A DNA stretch of 64,000 bases from Trueperella sp. (GTDB lineage: Bacteria > Actinomycetota > Actinomycetes > Actinomycetales > Actinomycetaceae): contig JAUNLU010000001.1 in assembly GCA_030532125.1 (NCBI GenBank), positions 301,960 through 365,959 of the forward strand. The letters run 5' to 3'. The translations under genes and the position numbers were made by a program. This document shows, piece by piece, positions 35,132 through 43,340 of the stretch. Within the stretch, counting starts at the first letter, position 1; each line of letters starts with the position of its first letter. The notes beneath the pieces are model-generated. The model saw only the letters and a program-made list of their open reading frames with translations. It was not told the origin of the DNA and did no database searches.

Positions 35132-36535
35132 TGATTGCGCGTCACCCACATTTCCAGGAAATACCGCATACGGAATGCCGGTGGCAACGCCGTCTTGCGC
35201 TACCCACAGGGACACCATGCCCGGGAGCAGTGGCCCCGCTACCACAGCGCGGCGGATCTGCAGTCCATAAGCAGCTACGTCAGAGGAAGTTATCCCCCCT
35301 TTAGCCAGCACAAACTTGGGAGTAACTGCTGCCATTATTCTCTGTACCGCCTGCACTACTGCGCGGGAGACTCGCCGGGCAATCTCAAGCGAGTCTTCGC
35401 CGGAGTCCCCGGTGACCAGCCGCCGCGATGTACACAGCACTGCCGTACCCGCGCGCACTGCCTGCGCCACCTGGGCAGAAATTTCTGCGATATGTGCAGC
35501 TGCGGTTTGAGGGTCAATAACCTGCGCGACATCGAGTTCAAATTGCCGGATATCTGCCCGCTGGCACAGTGCTTCTAGCTGCCGAGTAGTGAGCGCTACA
35601 TGCGATCCCACTACTACTAACCCACCAGCAGCAAAGTCATGCTTGCCCCGAACTGCGGCTATTTCTGCCCTGCTCAGCGGTGCGCGCTGCTCCTGACCAA
35701 TCCGCGCCGCGACGAAGTCTGGGCCGGTGCGGTACAGCAGCCGCGTGCCACTGGCTTCAACGTCAATCAAAGCCAATGCCAGTAGCCGCAAGTCAGTTGG
35801 CGTAACGGCGTCTACTGCCACCATTTGCCCGCCCGATACCGAGCGCAATATTTGGCGCGTTCCCGCCGGATCGGAGCGCAAAGTCCCTAGATCCAAGGTA
35901 ACTACTGCAGCTGCCGGTATTCTGCCACCAGTTTTTTCGGCAACCCAATCGGCAAGCCGTGAGGACCGATACCCAAAAGTGGCATCCTGGGCGTATTCAG
36001 TTTCTCCCACTGGCACATAACCGCGAGCGCTTAAGCCCGCGTAGTGCACCCCACCGACAGTAATTCGCCCGGCGTTGGCAAAAGTTGGCACGATGACGAC
36101 GCCGGCAATTTCCTGACCACTGGCAGCTGCTATTTCGGTTTGTAACACATCTGGTTCCAGTGGGAAATGCCCACGCAAAGTCGAATCTGACCGCGAGACA
36201 AACGCTATCTGCGTGCCAGTTTCAGCTGCAGCGGCGTAGGCATTGCGAGCGACTTCACGGTTCACCCGCGCCGCATCCACCGCAGATAGCGAGCGGGAAT
36301 TAGTCATCACATACACCGCTGGGCGGCCAGTTTGGAATGCCCAAACCAGATCTGCTTTTTCCCAAGTCATCAATAACGGCAAATCAGAAACTGACTGGGT
36401 GCCGGTGGGGTCATCGTCGATCACGACATATACGATGTCATCGCCAGCTGTAGCGCGGGCACGGCGTACCGCAGCAGCAGATATCGGAACTGGCGGCGGG
36501 AACTCCGCTACCAATTCCGCCAAAGATTTTTCCAC
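35102..36535 (-). CDS. Four-carbon acid sugar kinase family protein (DUF1537)
   Basis: A 477-residue kinase. N-terminal motifs are VVIDDDPTGTQSVSDLPLL (the DDxTG signature), YVMTNSRSLSA and VSRSDSTLRGHFPLE, and the C-terminal nucleotide domain contains VLAKGGITSSDVAAYGL and FPGNVGD. Family members phosphorylate D-threonate, D-erythronate or 3-oxo-tetronate, usually next to PdxA2-like or OtnI/OtnC partners, none of which is here. The frame is open upstream to GTG 36562, but GTG 36535 follows GGAGGAGGAG at the right distance and is preferred. It overlaps the end of the MATE gene by 30 bp tail to tail. Confidence 0.88.
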   Translation of the reverse strand: MEKSLAELVAEFPPPVPISAAAVRRARATAGDDIVYVVIDDDPTGTQSVSDLPLLMTWEKADLVWAFQTGRPAVYVMTNSRSLSAVDAARVNREVARNAYAAAAETGTQIAFVSRSDSTLRGHFPLEPDVLQTEIAAASGQEIAGVVIVPTFANAGRITVGGVHYAGLSARGYVPVGETEYAQDATFGYRSSRLADWVAEKTGGRIPAAAVVTLDLGTLRSDPAGTRQILRSVSGGQMVAVDAVTPTDLRLLALALIDVEASGTRLLYRTGPDFVAARIGQEQRAPLSRAEIAAVRGKHDFAAGGLVVVGSHVALTTRQLEALCQRADIRQFELDVAQVIDPQTAAAHIAEISAQVAQAVRAGTAVLCTSRRLVTGDSGEDSLEIARRVSRAVVQAVQRIMAAVTPKFVLAKGGITSSDVAAYGLQIRRAVVAGPLLPGMVSLWVAQDGVATGIPYAVFPGNVGDAQSLADVVAALS

Positions 36536-36636
36536 TGCTCCTCCTCCCTCTGAGTTAGCCACAGTTAGCTGGCAATACGATTAAACTGGCGGCGACTTTA
36601 TGGATCTAAGAGTTCAGCCAGATGCTCAGGCGCAAC

Positions 36637-36699
36637 AAAAAGCGGGCCGCGCCAGCTTCTGCCAGTTAGATACTATCTGTTCGCGATAATCTAACCCGC
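36637..36699 (-). terminator. Possible terminator after the rpsF-ssb-rpsR-rplI operon
   Basis: Downstream of rplI on the minus strand, GCGGGTTAGAT pairs in part with ATCTAAC and a distal GGCCCGC, which is followed by TTTTTG. The fold is interrupted and not a clean stem, so this is a weak call. Confidence 0.3.
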
Positions 36700-36753
36700 A
36701 GAACTGCAGCAACAGCCCGCAATTCGTTATTAAGTTTTAGTGGTGCATCCGCA

Positions 36754-37200
36754 CTATTCGGCGACTACGTTTACCGTCAAAGCTGCCGTAACTTCGTCAT
36801 GCAACTTGATGGTGGCTTCGTATTCACCAACTGACTTGATGTGGCCCTTGAGCGCCACTGACTGGCGATCGATTTGCTTGCCAGTTAGTTCGCTGGCAGC
36901 AGCGGCAACATCAGCAGTAGTGACCGCGCCGAACAGACGGCCGTTCGAACCGGCAGTCTTGGTGATGGTCAGGGCCTGACCTTCTAGCGCAGCCTGGGTT
37001 TCCTGTGCGGTTTCCAGGTCCGCGCTGTGGCGGCGATCCCGAGCAGCAGCGATTTGATCGATCTGCTTCTGGGCGCCCTTGGTCCACCGCACTGCGTAGC
37101 CCCGCGGAATCAAGTAGTTCCGGCCGTAGCCGTCCTTTACTTCAACAACTTCTCCTGCGCTACCCAAGCGATCCACTTCGTGGGTAAGAATGATCTTCAT
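36754..37200 (-). CDS. rplI: 50S ribosomal protein L9
   Basis: A 148-residue protein of the large subunit. It starts MKIILTHEVDRLGSAGEVVE and continues KDGYGRNYLIPRGYAVRWT, the N-terminal L9 domain. A long connecting helix and the C-terminal domain follow (GRLFGAVTTADVAAA, LHDEVTAALTVNVV). GGAGG precedes ATG 37200. It is last in the operon after rpsF, ssb and rpsR. Confidence 0.97.
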   Translation of the reverse strand: MKIILTHEVDRLGSAGEVVEVKDGYGRNYLIPRGYAVRWTKGAQKQIDQIAAARDRRHSADLETAQETQAALEGQALTITKTAGSNGRLFGAVTTADVAAAASELTGKQIDRQSVALKGHIKSVGEYEATIKLHDEVTAALTVNVVAE

Positions 37201-37212
37201 TTATTCCTCCCT

Positions 37213-37449
37213 TTAGCGGTTAGAGCTGGTGTACGGGAGCAGCGCCATTTCACGTGCATTCTTAACTGCACGCGCAATTGCACGCTGTTCTTGGGTGGAG
37301 ACGCCGGTTACCCGCTGGGCGCGGATCTTGCCGCGGTCCGAAATGAACTTACGCAGCGTAGCGGTGTCTTTGTAGTCGATATTTTCAATCTTCGCTGACT
37401 TCAGCGGATTGCCCTTTTTCTTTGGCTTGCGCAAAACAGGCTTTGCCAT
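37213..37449 (-). CDS. rpsR: 30S ribosomal protein S18
   Basis: A 78-residue protein with the S18 pattern [20 protein letters not shown], followed by [20 protein letters not shown] and an AREMALLPY end. It binds S6 on the 30S platform. The start [13 protein letters not shown] is set by AAAGAGG before ATG 37449; the frame extends a little further upstream. It lies 12 bp before rplI. Confidence 0.97.
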   Translation of the reverse strand: MAKPVLRKPKKKGNPLKSAKIENIDYKDTATLRKFISDRGKIRAQRVTGVSTQEQRAIARAVKNAREMALLPYTSSNR

Positions 37450-37523
37450 TTTGTCCTCTTTCAAATGAACATCGGCGTCAGAACGCCAGAAATTAAGATT
37501 GTCTGTTTAGAACGGTAGTTCGG

Positions 37524-38024
37524 TTAGAACGGCGGTTCGTCGTTAAATGCCGAATCCTGTGGACCGCCACCGAGTGGCTGTGCCCAGCCGTCCTGTGGGG
37601 AACCGCCAGCCGGAGCATCATAGGAGGCTTGTCCGCCACCCTGGTTGTAGCCGCCACGGTTACTGGTCTTAGCCACTTGAGCAGTGGCGTAACGCAACGA
37701 TGGACCAACTTCGTCAACCTGCATCTCTACCGAAGTACCTTGGGAGCCATCCTGGCGCTGGTAGGTACGGATCTGGAGTTTTCCAGTTACCACTACGCGC
37801 ATGCCTTTGGCCAAGGATTCAGTAACGTTTTCGGCATATTCCCGCCATACCGAACAGCGAATAAACATCGCTTCGCCGTCAGTCCATTCTCCGGTCTGCC
37901 GGTTGTAGTTCCGGGGCGTGGATGCCACCGTAAACGAAGCCACCGGAGTGCCAGAACCGACGTACTTCAGTTCCGGATCGGCAGTCAGGTTACCAACTAC
38001 GGTAATGATTGGTTCGCCTGCCAT
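37524..38024 (-). CDS. ssb: Single-stranded DNA-binding protein
   Basis: A 166-residue protein with one OB fold: PIITVVGNLTADPELKYVGS, ASFTVASTPRNYNRQTGEW, FIRCSVWREYAENVTESL, and KGMRVVVTGKLQIRTYQR. A Gly/Gln/Pro-rich linker then ends in DEPPF, the acidic tip that recruits other repair and replication proteins. It coats single strands at the fork, alongside DnaB and DnaN encoded elsewhere in the window. GGGGAGAACC stands before ATG 38024. It sits between rpsF and rpsR in the usual bacterial order. Confidence 0.96.
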   Translation of the reverse strand: MAGEPIITVVGNLTADPELKYVGSGTPVASFTVASTPRNYNRQTGEWTDGEAMFIRCSVWREYAENVTESLAKGMRVVVTGKLQIRTYQRQDGSQGTSVEMQVDEVGPSLRYATAQVAKTSNRGGYNQGGGQASYDAPAGGSPQDGWAQPLGGGPQDSAFNDEPPF

Positions 38025-38041
38025 GGTTCTCCCCGTTCTGC

Positions 38042-38344
38042 TTAGTTCTGTGCCTTAGCTGGTTCAAAGCGCATGATCTTGGTGCGCATAACAGCTTCAT
38101 TCAGGCCAAGCTGGCGATCTAGTTCTTGGACAGTGTCCGGTTTTGCAGTCAAATAGATGACTACATAGATGCCTTCAGACTTCTTGTTAATTTCATAGGC
38201 AAGACGACGCCGGCCCATGATGTCCACATTATCGAGAACTCCACCCTCGTCGGTTACAACTTTGAGCATCTGTTCCAGTTGGTTCTGGAGCGTGCGCTCA
38301 TCAACTTCAGGATCGAGGATGATCATCATCTCGTACTGACGCAT
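38042..38344 (-). CDS. rpsF: 30S ribosomal protein S6
   Basis: A 100-residue protein: [20 protein letters not shown], then [19 protein letters not shown] and [20 protein letters not shown]. It partners S18 in the small subunit. AGGAGGTGGG lies upstream of ATG 38344 and excludes the longer frame to 38383. It is the first gene of the rpsF-ssb-rpsR-rplI operon. A hairpin stands in its leader. Confidence 0.97.
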   Translation of the reverse strand: MRQYEMMIILDPEVDERTLQNQLEQMLKVVTDEGGVLDNVDIMGRRRLAYEINKKSEGIYVVIYLTAKPDTVQELDRQLGLNEAVMRTKIMRFEPAKAQN

Positions 38345-38371
38345 GTGTACCCACCTCCTTTGGTCTACACG

Positions 38372-38390
38372 GTCACGGTCCATCCGTGAC
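38372..38390 (-). promoter_or_regulatory. Leader hairpin of the rpsF operon
   Basis: A perfect seven-base stem GTCACGG/CCGTGAC with a five-base loop lies 28 bases before the S6 start. An S6:S18-binding leader RNA that represses this operon is known in many bacteria; this hairpin is a candidate, but the match to that motif was not verified. A second hairpin, GTTCGC/GCGAAC, is at 38408-38423. Confidence 0.4.
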
Positions 38391-38516
38391 AGGAGGGTTA
38401 TGCATCTGTTCGCTTTGGCGAACGAGTATTAAGTCTACCCGATCACCACTGTGCGCTCAGTGGGTAATTAGCCACAAAAACTAAGCAATGCGCCACAAAC
38501 TGGGTGAATTTTTGCG

Positions 38517-40646
38517 TCACTTACCCGGTTTTCCCGGCTTAGTTTGGGTCGGTGGCGGAGCCGGCGGCTCTGGGTTATCCCCCGGCTGCCCAGGCTGCTC
38601 CGGCTTTTCTGGTTCTGGAGCTGGCTCCGGCTCTGGTGCAGGCGCCGGTTCTGCTGGCCGCTCTGGGGGCGGCACAATTGCCGGCTCCTCGGTATTCTCT
38701 TCTTCTTCCGGTTCCGTCAGATCGTCAGTGTAATAACTAGATCCGCTGAAATTCTTAACTGGCGTACCGCGCAGCGTAGCACGCATATAGTCCCGCCAAA
38801 CCTGAGCTGGATAGGTAGCGCCGTAAATAGTACGGTGCCCACCGAAAGCAGTTAGCACCTGTTCTGAGCCGTCATCACCCACCTGATACATATCGACTAC
38901 GGTGAGTAGGTCTGGCACAAAGCCAATGAACCAGCCAGAAACTGGCCCGGAGGAAGTACCCGATTTACCCGCAGCTGGTCGGCCGATATTAGCAGTAGCG
39001 CCGGTGCCGCTGGGGCTAAACGATGACTTCATCGCAACAATAGCTTTCTCGGCTACTTCTTTATCGATAACTTGTTCCGCTTCCGTGGGCCCTTGATAAA
39101 CCAAACTATCGCCGCGATATACCTCGCGCACCAGGTGTGGCGTGGTGCGTTGCCCAGAATTAACAATGGTGGAAACCGCCCCAGCCATTTCCATCGGGGT
39201 AACTGACGCCGATCCCAATACATTGCCTACGCCGTCGTCTAGCCCAGGAGTATCCGCCGGCAGCCCCAATCTAATTGCCATTTCTTGGGTTTTTTTCGGC
39301 CCGATCTCTTCGTTCAACTTGATATAAGGCGTATTCAGCGAAAGCCCGGTCATCTGAATCAGATTCACTCTCCCGTAGGAACGACCAGTCAAGTTGCGGA
39401 ACTTCAAGCCACCACTGCCGCGTATTTCGTAGACGCCGGGGGCATCGTAAGTGTCGTACAGGCTCACCCCGTTATCTAGTGCTGCCGTCAGCCCAAAGAT
39501 CTTGAAAGTTGAACCGCCCTGTGCGCGATCTTGAGTGGCGGAGTTACGCTGCCGCTTTAGGTAGTCATCACCGCCATACATCGCCACAACTTCACCATTG
39601 GCGGGGTTAACCGACACCAAACCCACATAGTTATTATCCGGTCGGCTATCCGGCAAATTGTCGACGGCGGTAACCGCATTTTTCTGTTTTTCTTCGCTTA
39701 TCGAAGTAACCACCCGGAAGCCGCTGGTGTTGATTTCCTCTTCAGTGAAACCAGCCAAGTCAATTAGCTCTTGGCGCACTGTCATCAACAGATGCCCATT
39801 GGGCCCCGCCAGCGAGTTGTTTTCGGTAAGTTCTCTAGTTTGTGGGAAAGCAGCATTATTCTTTTCTGCTTGAGTTATCCAGCGATCTTCCTGCATAAAT
39901 TCCAGTACCCGCTGGAAACGTTGCGCTGATTTTTCTGGGTTTGCCGCCGGATCCCACGCACTAGGCGCCGGGATGATCCCCGCCAGCATTGCTGACTGCG
40001 ACAGATCTAGCTCTGCGGCAGAAACTCCAAAGTACGTTCGTGCGGCGGCTTCCACCCCATATGCCCCGCGCCCGAAATAGATAGTGTTCAAGTAGTTTTG
40101 CAGGATCTCTTCTTTGGACTGCGAACCATTAATTTTGATTGCCAAAATTGCTTCCCGGACTTTGCCCGGGAGGGAAGTGGTCGTACCCATGTAGTAGCGC
40201 TCAGCATACTGCTGAGTCAAAGTAGATCCGCCTTGAGTGGGCTTGCCGCGCACGTTATTCCACAATGCGCGCATAATGCCTTTCAGATCAATACCGCTGT
40301 TTTCGTAGAACCGGCGATCCTCAGAAGCAATCACCGCATGCTGCATATGTTCTGATATTTTTTCCAACGGCACTGAAGACCTGTTCAGCTCGGCAAACCG
40401 GCCAAGCTCTTTCTTGCCGTCGTCATAAGTGACCGTGGTGGTCTGTGCCAACGCGAAGTCATCCGGCTCCGGCACATCGATCGCAACATAGAGACCGGCT
40501 AGTACACCCAATCCCAGCACAAAAAGTGCCAGCAATGCAGCTAAGACGCCCCGCCATGACTTCCACCAGGGACGCTTCTTCTCTGGTTTCTTATTTTTGC
40601 CATCCGCAGCACTCTGCGGGGCGGTGCGGTTAGTTGATTTAGCCAT
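38517..40646 (-). CDS. Bifunctional class A penicillin-binding protein
   Basis: A 709-residue peptidoglycan synthase. After a basic cytosolic start and one membrane helix (VLAALLALFVLGLGVLAGLY), the glycosyltransferase domain shows VIASEDRRFYENSGID, GGSTLTQQYAERYY, KEEILQNYLNTIYFGRGAYG. The transpeptidase domain has SxxK in QGGSTFKIFGL, an SxN region (SLNTPYIKL) and KSGT in GKSGTSSGP. The last 70 residues are a Pro/Glu/Ala-rich extracytoplasmic tail (EEEENTEEPAIVPPP and so on). It overlaps the AI-2E family gene by one base at its start and is probably co-transcribed with it. Confidence 0.94.
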   Translation of the reverse strand: MAKSTNRTAPQSAADGKNKKPEKKRPWWKSWRGVLAALLALFVLGLGVLAGLYVAIDVPEPDDFALAQTTTVTYDDGKKELGRFAELNRSSVPLEKISEHMQHAVIASEDRRFYENSGIDLKGIMRALWNNVRGKPTQGGSTLTQQYAERYYMGTTTSLPGKVREAILAIKINGSQSKEEILQNYLNTIYFGRGAYGVEAAARTYFGVSAAELDLSQSAMLAGIIPAPSAWDPAANPEKSAQRFQRVLEFMQEDRWITQAEKNNAAFPQTRELTENNSLAGPNGHLLMTVRQELIDLAGFTEEEINTSGFRVVTSISEEKQKNAVTAVDNLPDSRPDNNYVGLVSVNPANGEVVAMYGGDDYLKRQRNSATQDRAQGGSTFKIFGLTAALDNGVSLYDTYDAPGVYEIRGSGGLKFRNLTGRSYGRVNLIQMTGLSLNTPYIKLNEEIGPKKTQEMAIRLGLPADTPGLDDGVGNVLGSASVTPMEMAGAVSTIVNSGQRTTPHLVREVYRGDSLVYQGPTEAEQVIDKEVAEKAIVAMKSSFSPSGTGATANIGRPAAGKSGTSSGPVSGWFIGFVPDLLTVVDMYQVGDDGSEQVLTAFGGHRTIYGATYPAQVWRDYMRATLRGTPVKNFSGSSYYTDDLTEPEEEENTEEPAIVPPPERPAEPAPAPEPEPAPEPEKPEQPGQPGDNPEPPAPPPTQTKPGKPGK

Positions 40647-41971
40647 TACTGCTCCTCGCCTCGCCTAGAACTCTTTAATTTTCTAGGCTTGGGGCTGCTT
40701 TTGTCTACATTCTTAACTTTTAGTTGTCGAGCTAACCCAGAGATCCGTTTCGGGCTCACTTTTGTCTTTGGCTCAGGCATATCGCCACCCAAAAGTTGCG
40801 GATCAGTGTCCGATTCAGTGACGTCGTAATGTCCTTTTCTCGCCCGTTTTATCGCATCCGATTCGGAAACTAGATATGCCTCCAACCATCTAGTTTGCGG
40901 ATCTGAGTCCACTAATAGTGCTTTGACGAACAAGGTGAGCGGAATTGCCAGGATGGAACCCAATGGACCTACGATAACCGTCCACAACATCAAGGAAATA
41001 AACGTCACCGTGGGGGATAGCCCCACGACGTCGCCAGTGAACTTGGGCTGGATAAAGGTTTGGATAATTACGTTTACCACCGAGTACAGCACCAATACCC
41101 AGATCATCGTCTGCCAGCCTTGATCCAACAAACCCATCAGCATGGGGGGAATGACGCCGATGATGAACCCAATATTGGGCACGTAGTTAGTGACAAATGC
41201 CCAGTATGCCCAGGTCCAAGCCAGTGGTATGCCCATGAACTGCAGAACTGCGCCGTCTATTATTGCCACAATTAGACCGAATACGGTGGAAATGATCCAG
41301 TAGTGCCGCACTCGCCGTTCAAAGCCGCCCAGCGCATTAGCGAGGTCAGAGTTGGCGGCGCGCACGATTTTGCCACGCACTTTGGTGTCGGTGGTATCGA
41401 GCGTGATAAAGAATACCGCTACCACCACGAGCATTAAGAAACCACCGGCAGAGGATAGCGAATCCACTATGGTCCATGCCCAAGAAACAATGGAGTTGAA
41501 GTTTAGATCATCTAGGTAGGTGGAGAAGTCCTCCGTCTCCATTCCCAGTTTATCCATCAAGTCGAGGGCAGAATTTACGGTGCTTTCAAAGCTACTGGAA
41601 TAGCCCATTAGCACATCGGGTACCGGGGTAAGGGACCAAATAGTTATTCCAACCATGGCCACTAATAGCACCAGCACTACCACCATAGTGGTCATGCTGG
41701 CTAGGCCAGCGGGGAGGTTTTTACGTAGCATCCACTGCCCCAGCGGCCGTACTGCCAAAATTAGGGTGAGAGTAAGGAAAATCGGGCCGAATACGGTTTG
41801 GATGGAGTGTAGCCCCACGCCAGCGACGGTGAGCATCGCGAGAGTGCCCAAGAAAATTAGACCACTGGCTGATCGAGTTTTGAAACCAGAGATCACTGGT
41901 TCCGACGCCGGTGCGGCTGATCCGCTTTGGTCTGCCTGGGTGATGATTTCAGAATCATTTTCTTTGCTCAT
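40646..41971 (-). CDS. AI-2E / PerM family membrane protein
   Basis: A 441-residue protein with eight or so helices and the family motifs LILAVRPLGQWMLR, NYVPNIGFIIGVIPPMLMGL and SLMLWTVIVGPLGSILAIPL. Some members export autoinducer-2, and others act as Na+/H+ antiporters or regulate envelope stress. The actual cargo is unknown. The cytosolic C terminus is long and basic. ATG 41971 was chosen, but a TTG at 42001 that overlaps the MFS stop (TTGA) is a real alternative. Neither has a clear ribosome site. Confidence 0.87.
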   Translation of the reverse strand: MSKENDSEIITQADQSGSAAPASEPVISGFKTRSASGLIFLGTLAMLTVAGVGLHSIQTVFGPIFLTLTLILAVRPLGQWMLRKNLPAGLASMTTMVVVLVLLVAMVGITIWSLTPVPDVLMGYSSSFESTVNSALDLMDKLGMETEDFSTYLDDLNFNSIVSWAWTIVDSLSSAGGFLMLVVVAVFFITLDTTDTKVRGKIVRAANSDLANALGGFERRVRHYWIISTVFGLIVAIIDGAVLQFMGIPLAWTWAYWAFVTNYVPNIGFIIGVIPPMLMGLLDQGWQTMIWVLVLYSVVNVIIQTFIQPKFTGDVVGLSPTVTFISLMLWTVIVGPLGSILAIPLTLFVKALLVDSDPQTRWLEAYLVSESDAIKRARKGHYDVTESDTDPQLLGGDMPEPKTKVSPKRISGLARQLKVKNVDKSSPKPRKLKSSRRGEEQ

Positions 41972-41997
41972 GTAAGTAATTGTGTCACTTATCGGGC

Positions 41998-43311
41998 TCA
42001 ATTTAGGAAATCACTTAGATTTATTGCCCGAGGTAGTTCGCTAATTGCACTGGTACAACGCCAAAACCAGACCGCAGCTAGTCCATAAATCCCAGTTAAA
42101 ACCAGGAACACCTCAGCTGACCACCCGGTATCTGGCAGTACTAAAGCTGCCAGTACGGCAGCTCCTACAAAAGCGGAATTGTAGAGCATGTCATAGAGGG
42201 AAAATGCCCGACCGCGGAACTGATCGTGAGTGTGACTTTGCACGATAGCATCTACTGCAATTTTTGCCCCCTGTACCCCTAAACCTAGCAGTGCAGCAGA
42301 AACATATATCCAGGGTATCCGGTAAGTTACTGCCATCATCGCCTGGGATAATGCCGAGATACCCAGGCAAATCATTATCCACTGGCTGGGGCTGATCCGT
42401 TCGTGGGCAATCGGCGTCAGTACAATTGCTGCTCCGTTGCCGGCAAAAGATATCCCGGCAATAACCGCAAATGTTGCCAAACCGGCGTCGGCATTAGTGG
42501 GGTCAGTAAGCAGATTGCGGGAAATCAAAATCAGGGCGATGAAATTTACCCCATATAAGAATCGGTGAATCGCCATAATGCCCAGCCCGTAGGCAGGCAT
42601 GCCGCGGCGGATCAGGTAGCGCACGCCGGAAACTAATCGGGAGATAACTTTACGCAGCTCGCTAGCTAGCGAAGTGCTGATTGTTCCCTCGGGGCCAAGT
42701 TCAGCGGCGCCGAGCCGAGTAGCGGCTAGCGCAGCTCCAGTGAATAGTACCGCCGCACAGACTAACGCCACCGCGTTACGTTGGGCGCCTGCCGGCAACA
42801 CCAGGTTGAGTAGGAATCCTATTGCTGCTCCCAGTACCGCAGCCACTGACCCGAGCGTGGGGGTGATGGAATTGGCTAACACCAGTAAGCGCTGCGGCAG
42901 GGTGTGTGGCAAACCGGCCGAGAGGGCGGCGAGTAAAAACCGGTTTATTCCGAGGGTAACTAGCGCTAATACGTAAATAGCCCAGTGCGCCGGAGAGATC
43001 ATCATTATTGCAGCTAGCACCAGGGTAAATACCGCGCGAATGAGGTTGCCGTAATACAGCACTTGGCGGCGGCGCCAGCGGTCGAGCAGGGGGCCAGCAA
43101 ACGGGCCCACCACAGTGAACGGCAATAGCAGCACCGCGAAAGCTAGTGCCACCCCGCCGGCAGTAGTGGCGTTTTGGGGGTTGAAGAAGAATAGCGTAGC
43201 GAGCCCGATCTGGAACATGCCGTCGCCGGTTTGCGAGATCAGCCGAATAGCCAGCAACTTGCGAAATTTCTCGTGTTGCAAGCAAATTTTCAGATCAGTT
43301 AAGACCTTCAC
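41998..43311 (-). CDS. MFS transporter
   Basis: A 437-residue, 12-helix transporter. RLISQTGDGMFQIGLATLFF near the start, FAGPLLDRWRRRQVLYYGNL (the loop 2-3 signature) and LLGLGVQGAKIAVDAIVQSH in the second half place it near the multidrug/siderophore exporters of the EntS-like MFS group. The substrate is unknown. GTG 43311 follows AGAGAG. It stands between cca and the AI-2E family gene, on the same strand, with 29 bp to cca, so the four genes from cca to the PBP may be one long transcript. Confidence 0.88.
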   Translation of the reverse strand: MKVLTDLKICLQHEKFRKLLAIRLISQTGDGMFQIGLATLFFFNPQNATTAGGVALAFAVLLLPFTVVGPFAGPLLDRWRRRQVLYYGNLIRAVFTLVLAAIMMISPAHWAIYVLALVTLGINRFLLAALSAGLPHTLPQRLLVLANSITPTLGSVAAVLGAAIGFLLNLVLPAGAQRNAVALVCAAVLFTGAALAATRLGAAELGPEGTISTSLASELRKVISRLVSGVRYLIRRGMPAYGLGIMAIHRFLYGVNFIALILISRNLLTDPTNADAGLATFAVIAGISFAGNGAAIVLTPIAHERISPSQWIMICLGISALSQAMMAVTYRIPWIYVSAALLGLGVQGAKIAVDAIVQSHTHDQFRGRAFSLYDMLYNSAFVGAAVLAALVLPDTGWSAEVFLVLTGIYGLAAVWFWRCTSAISELPRAINLSDFLN

Positions 43312-43340
43312 GCATCTCTCTTTCCCAGATATCGGGTCAG

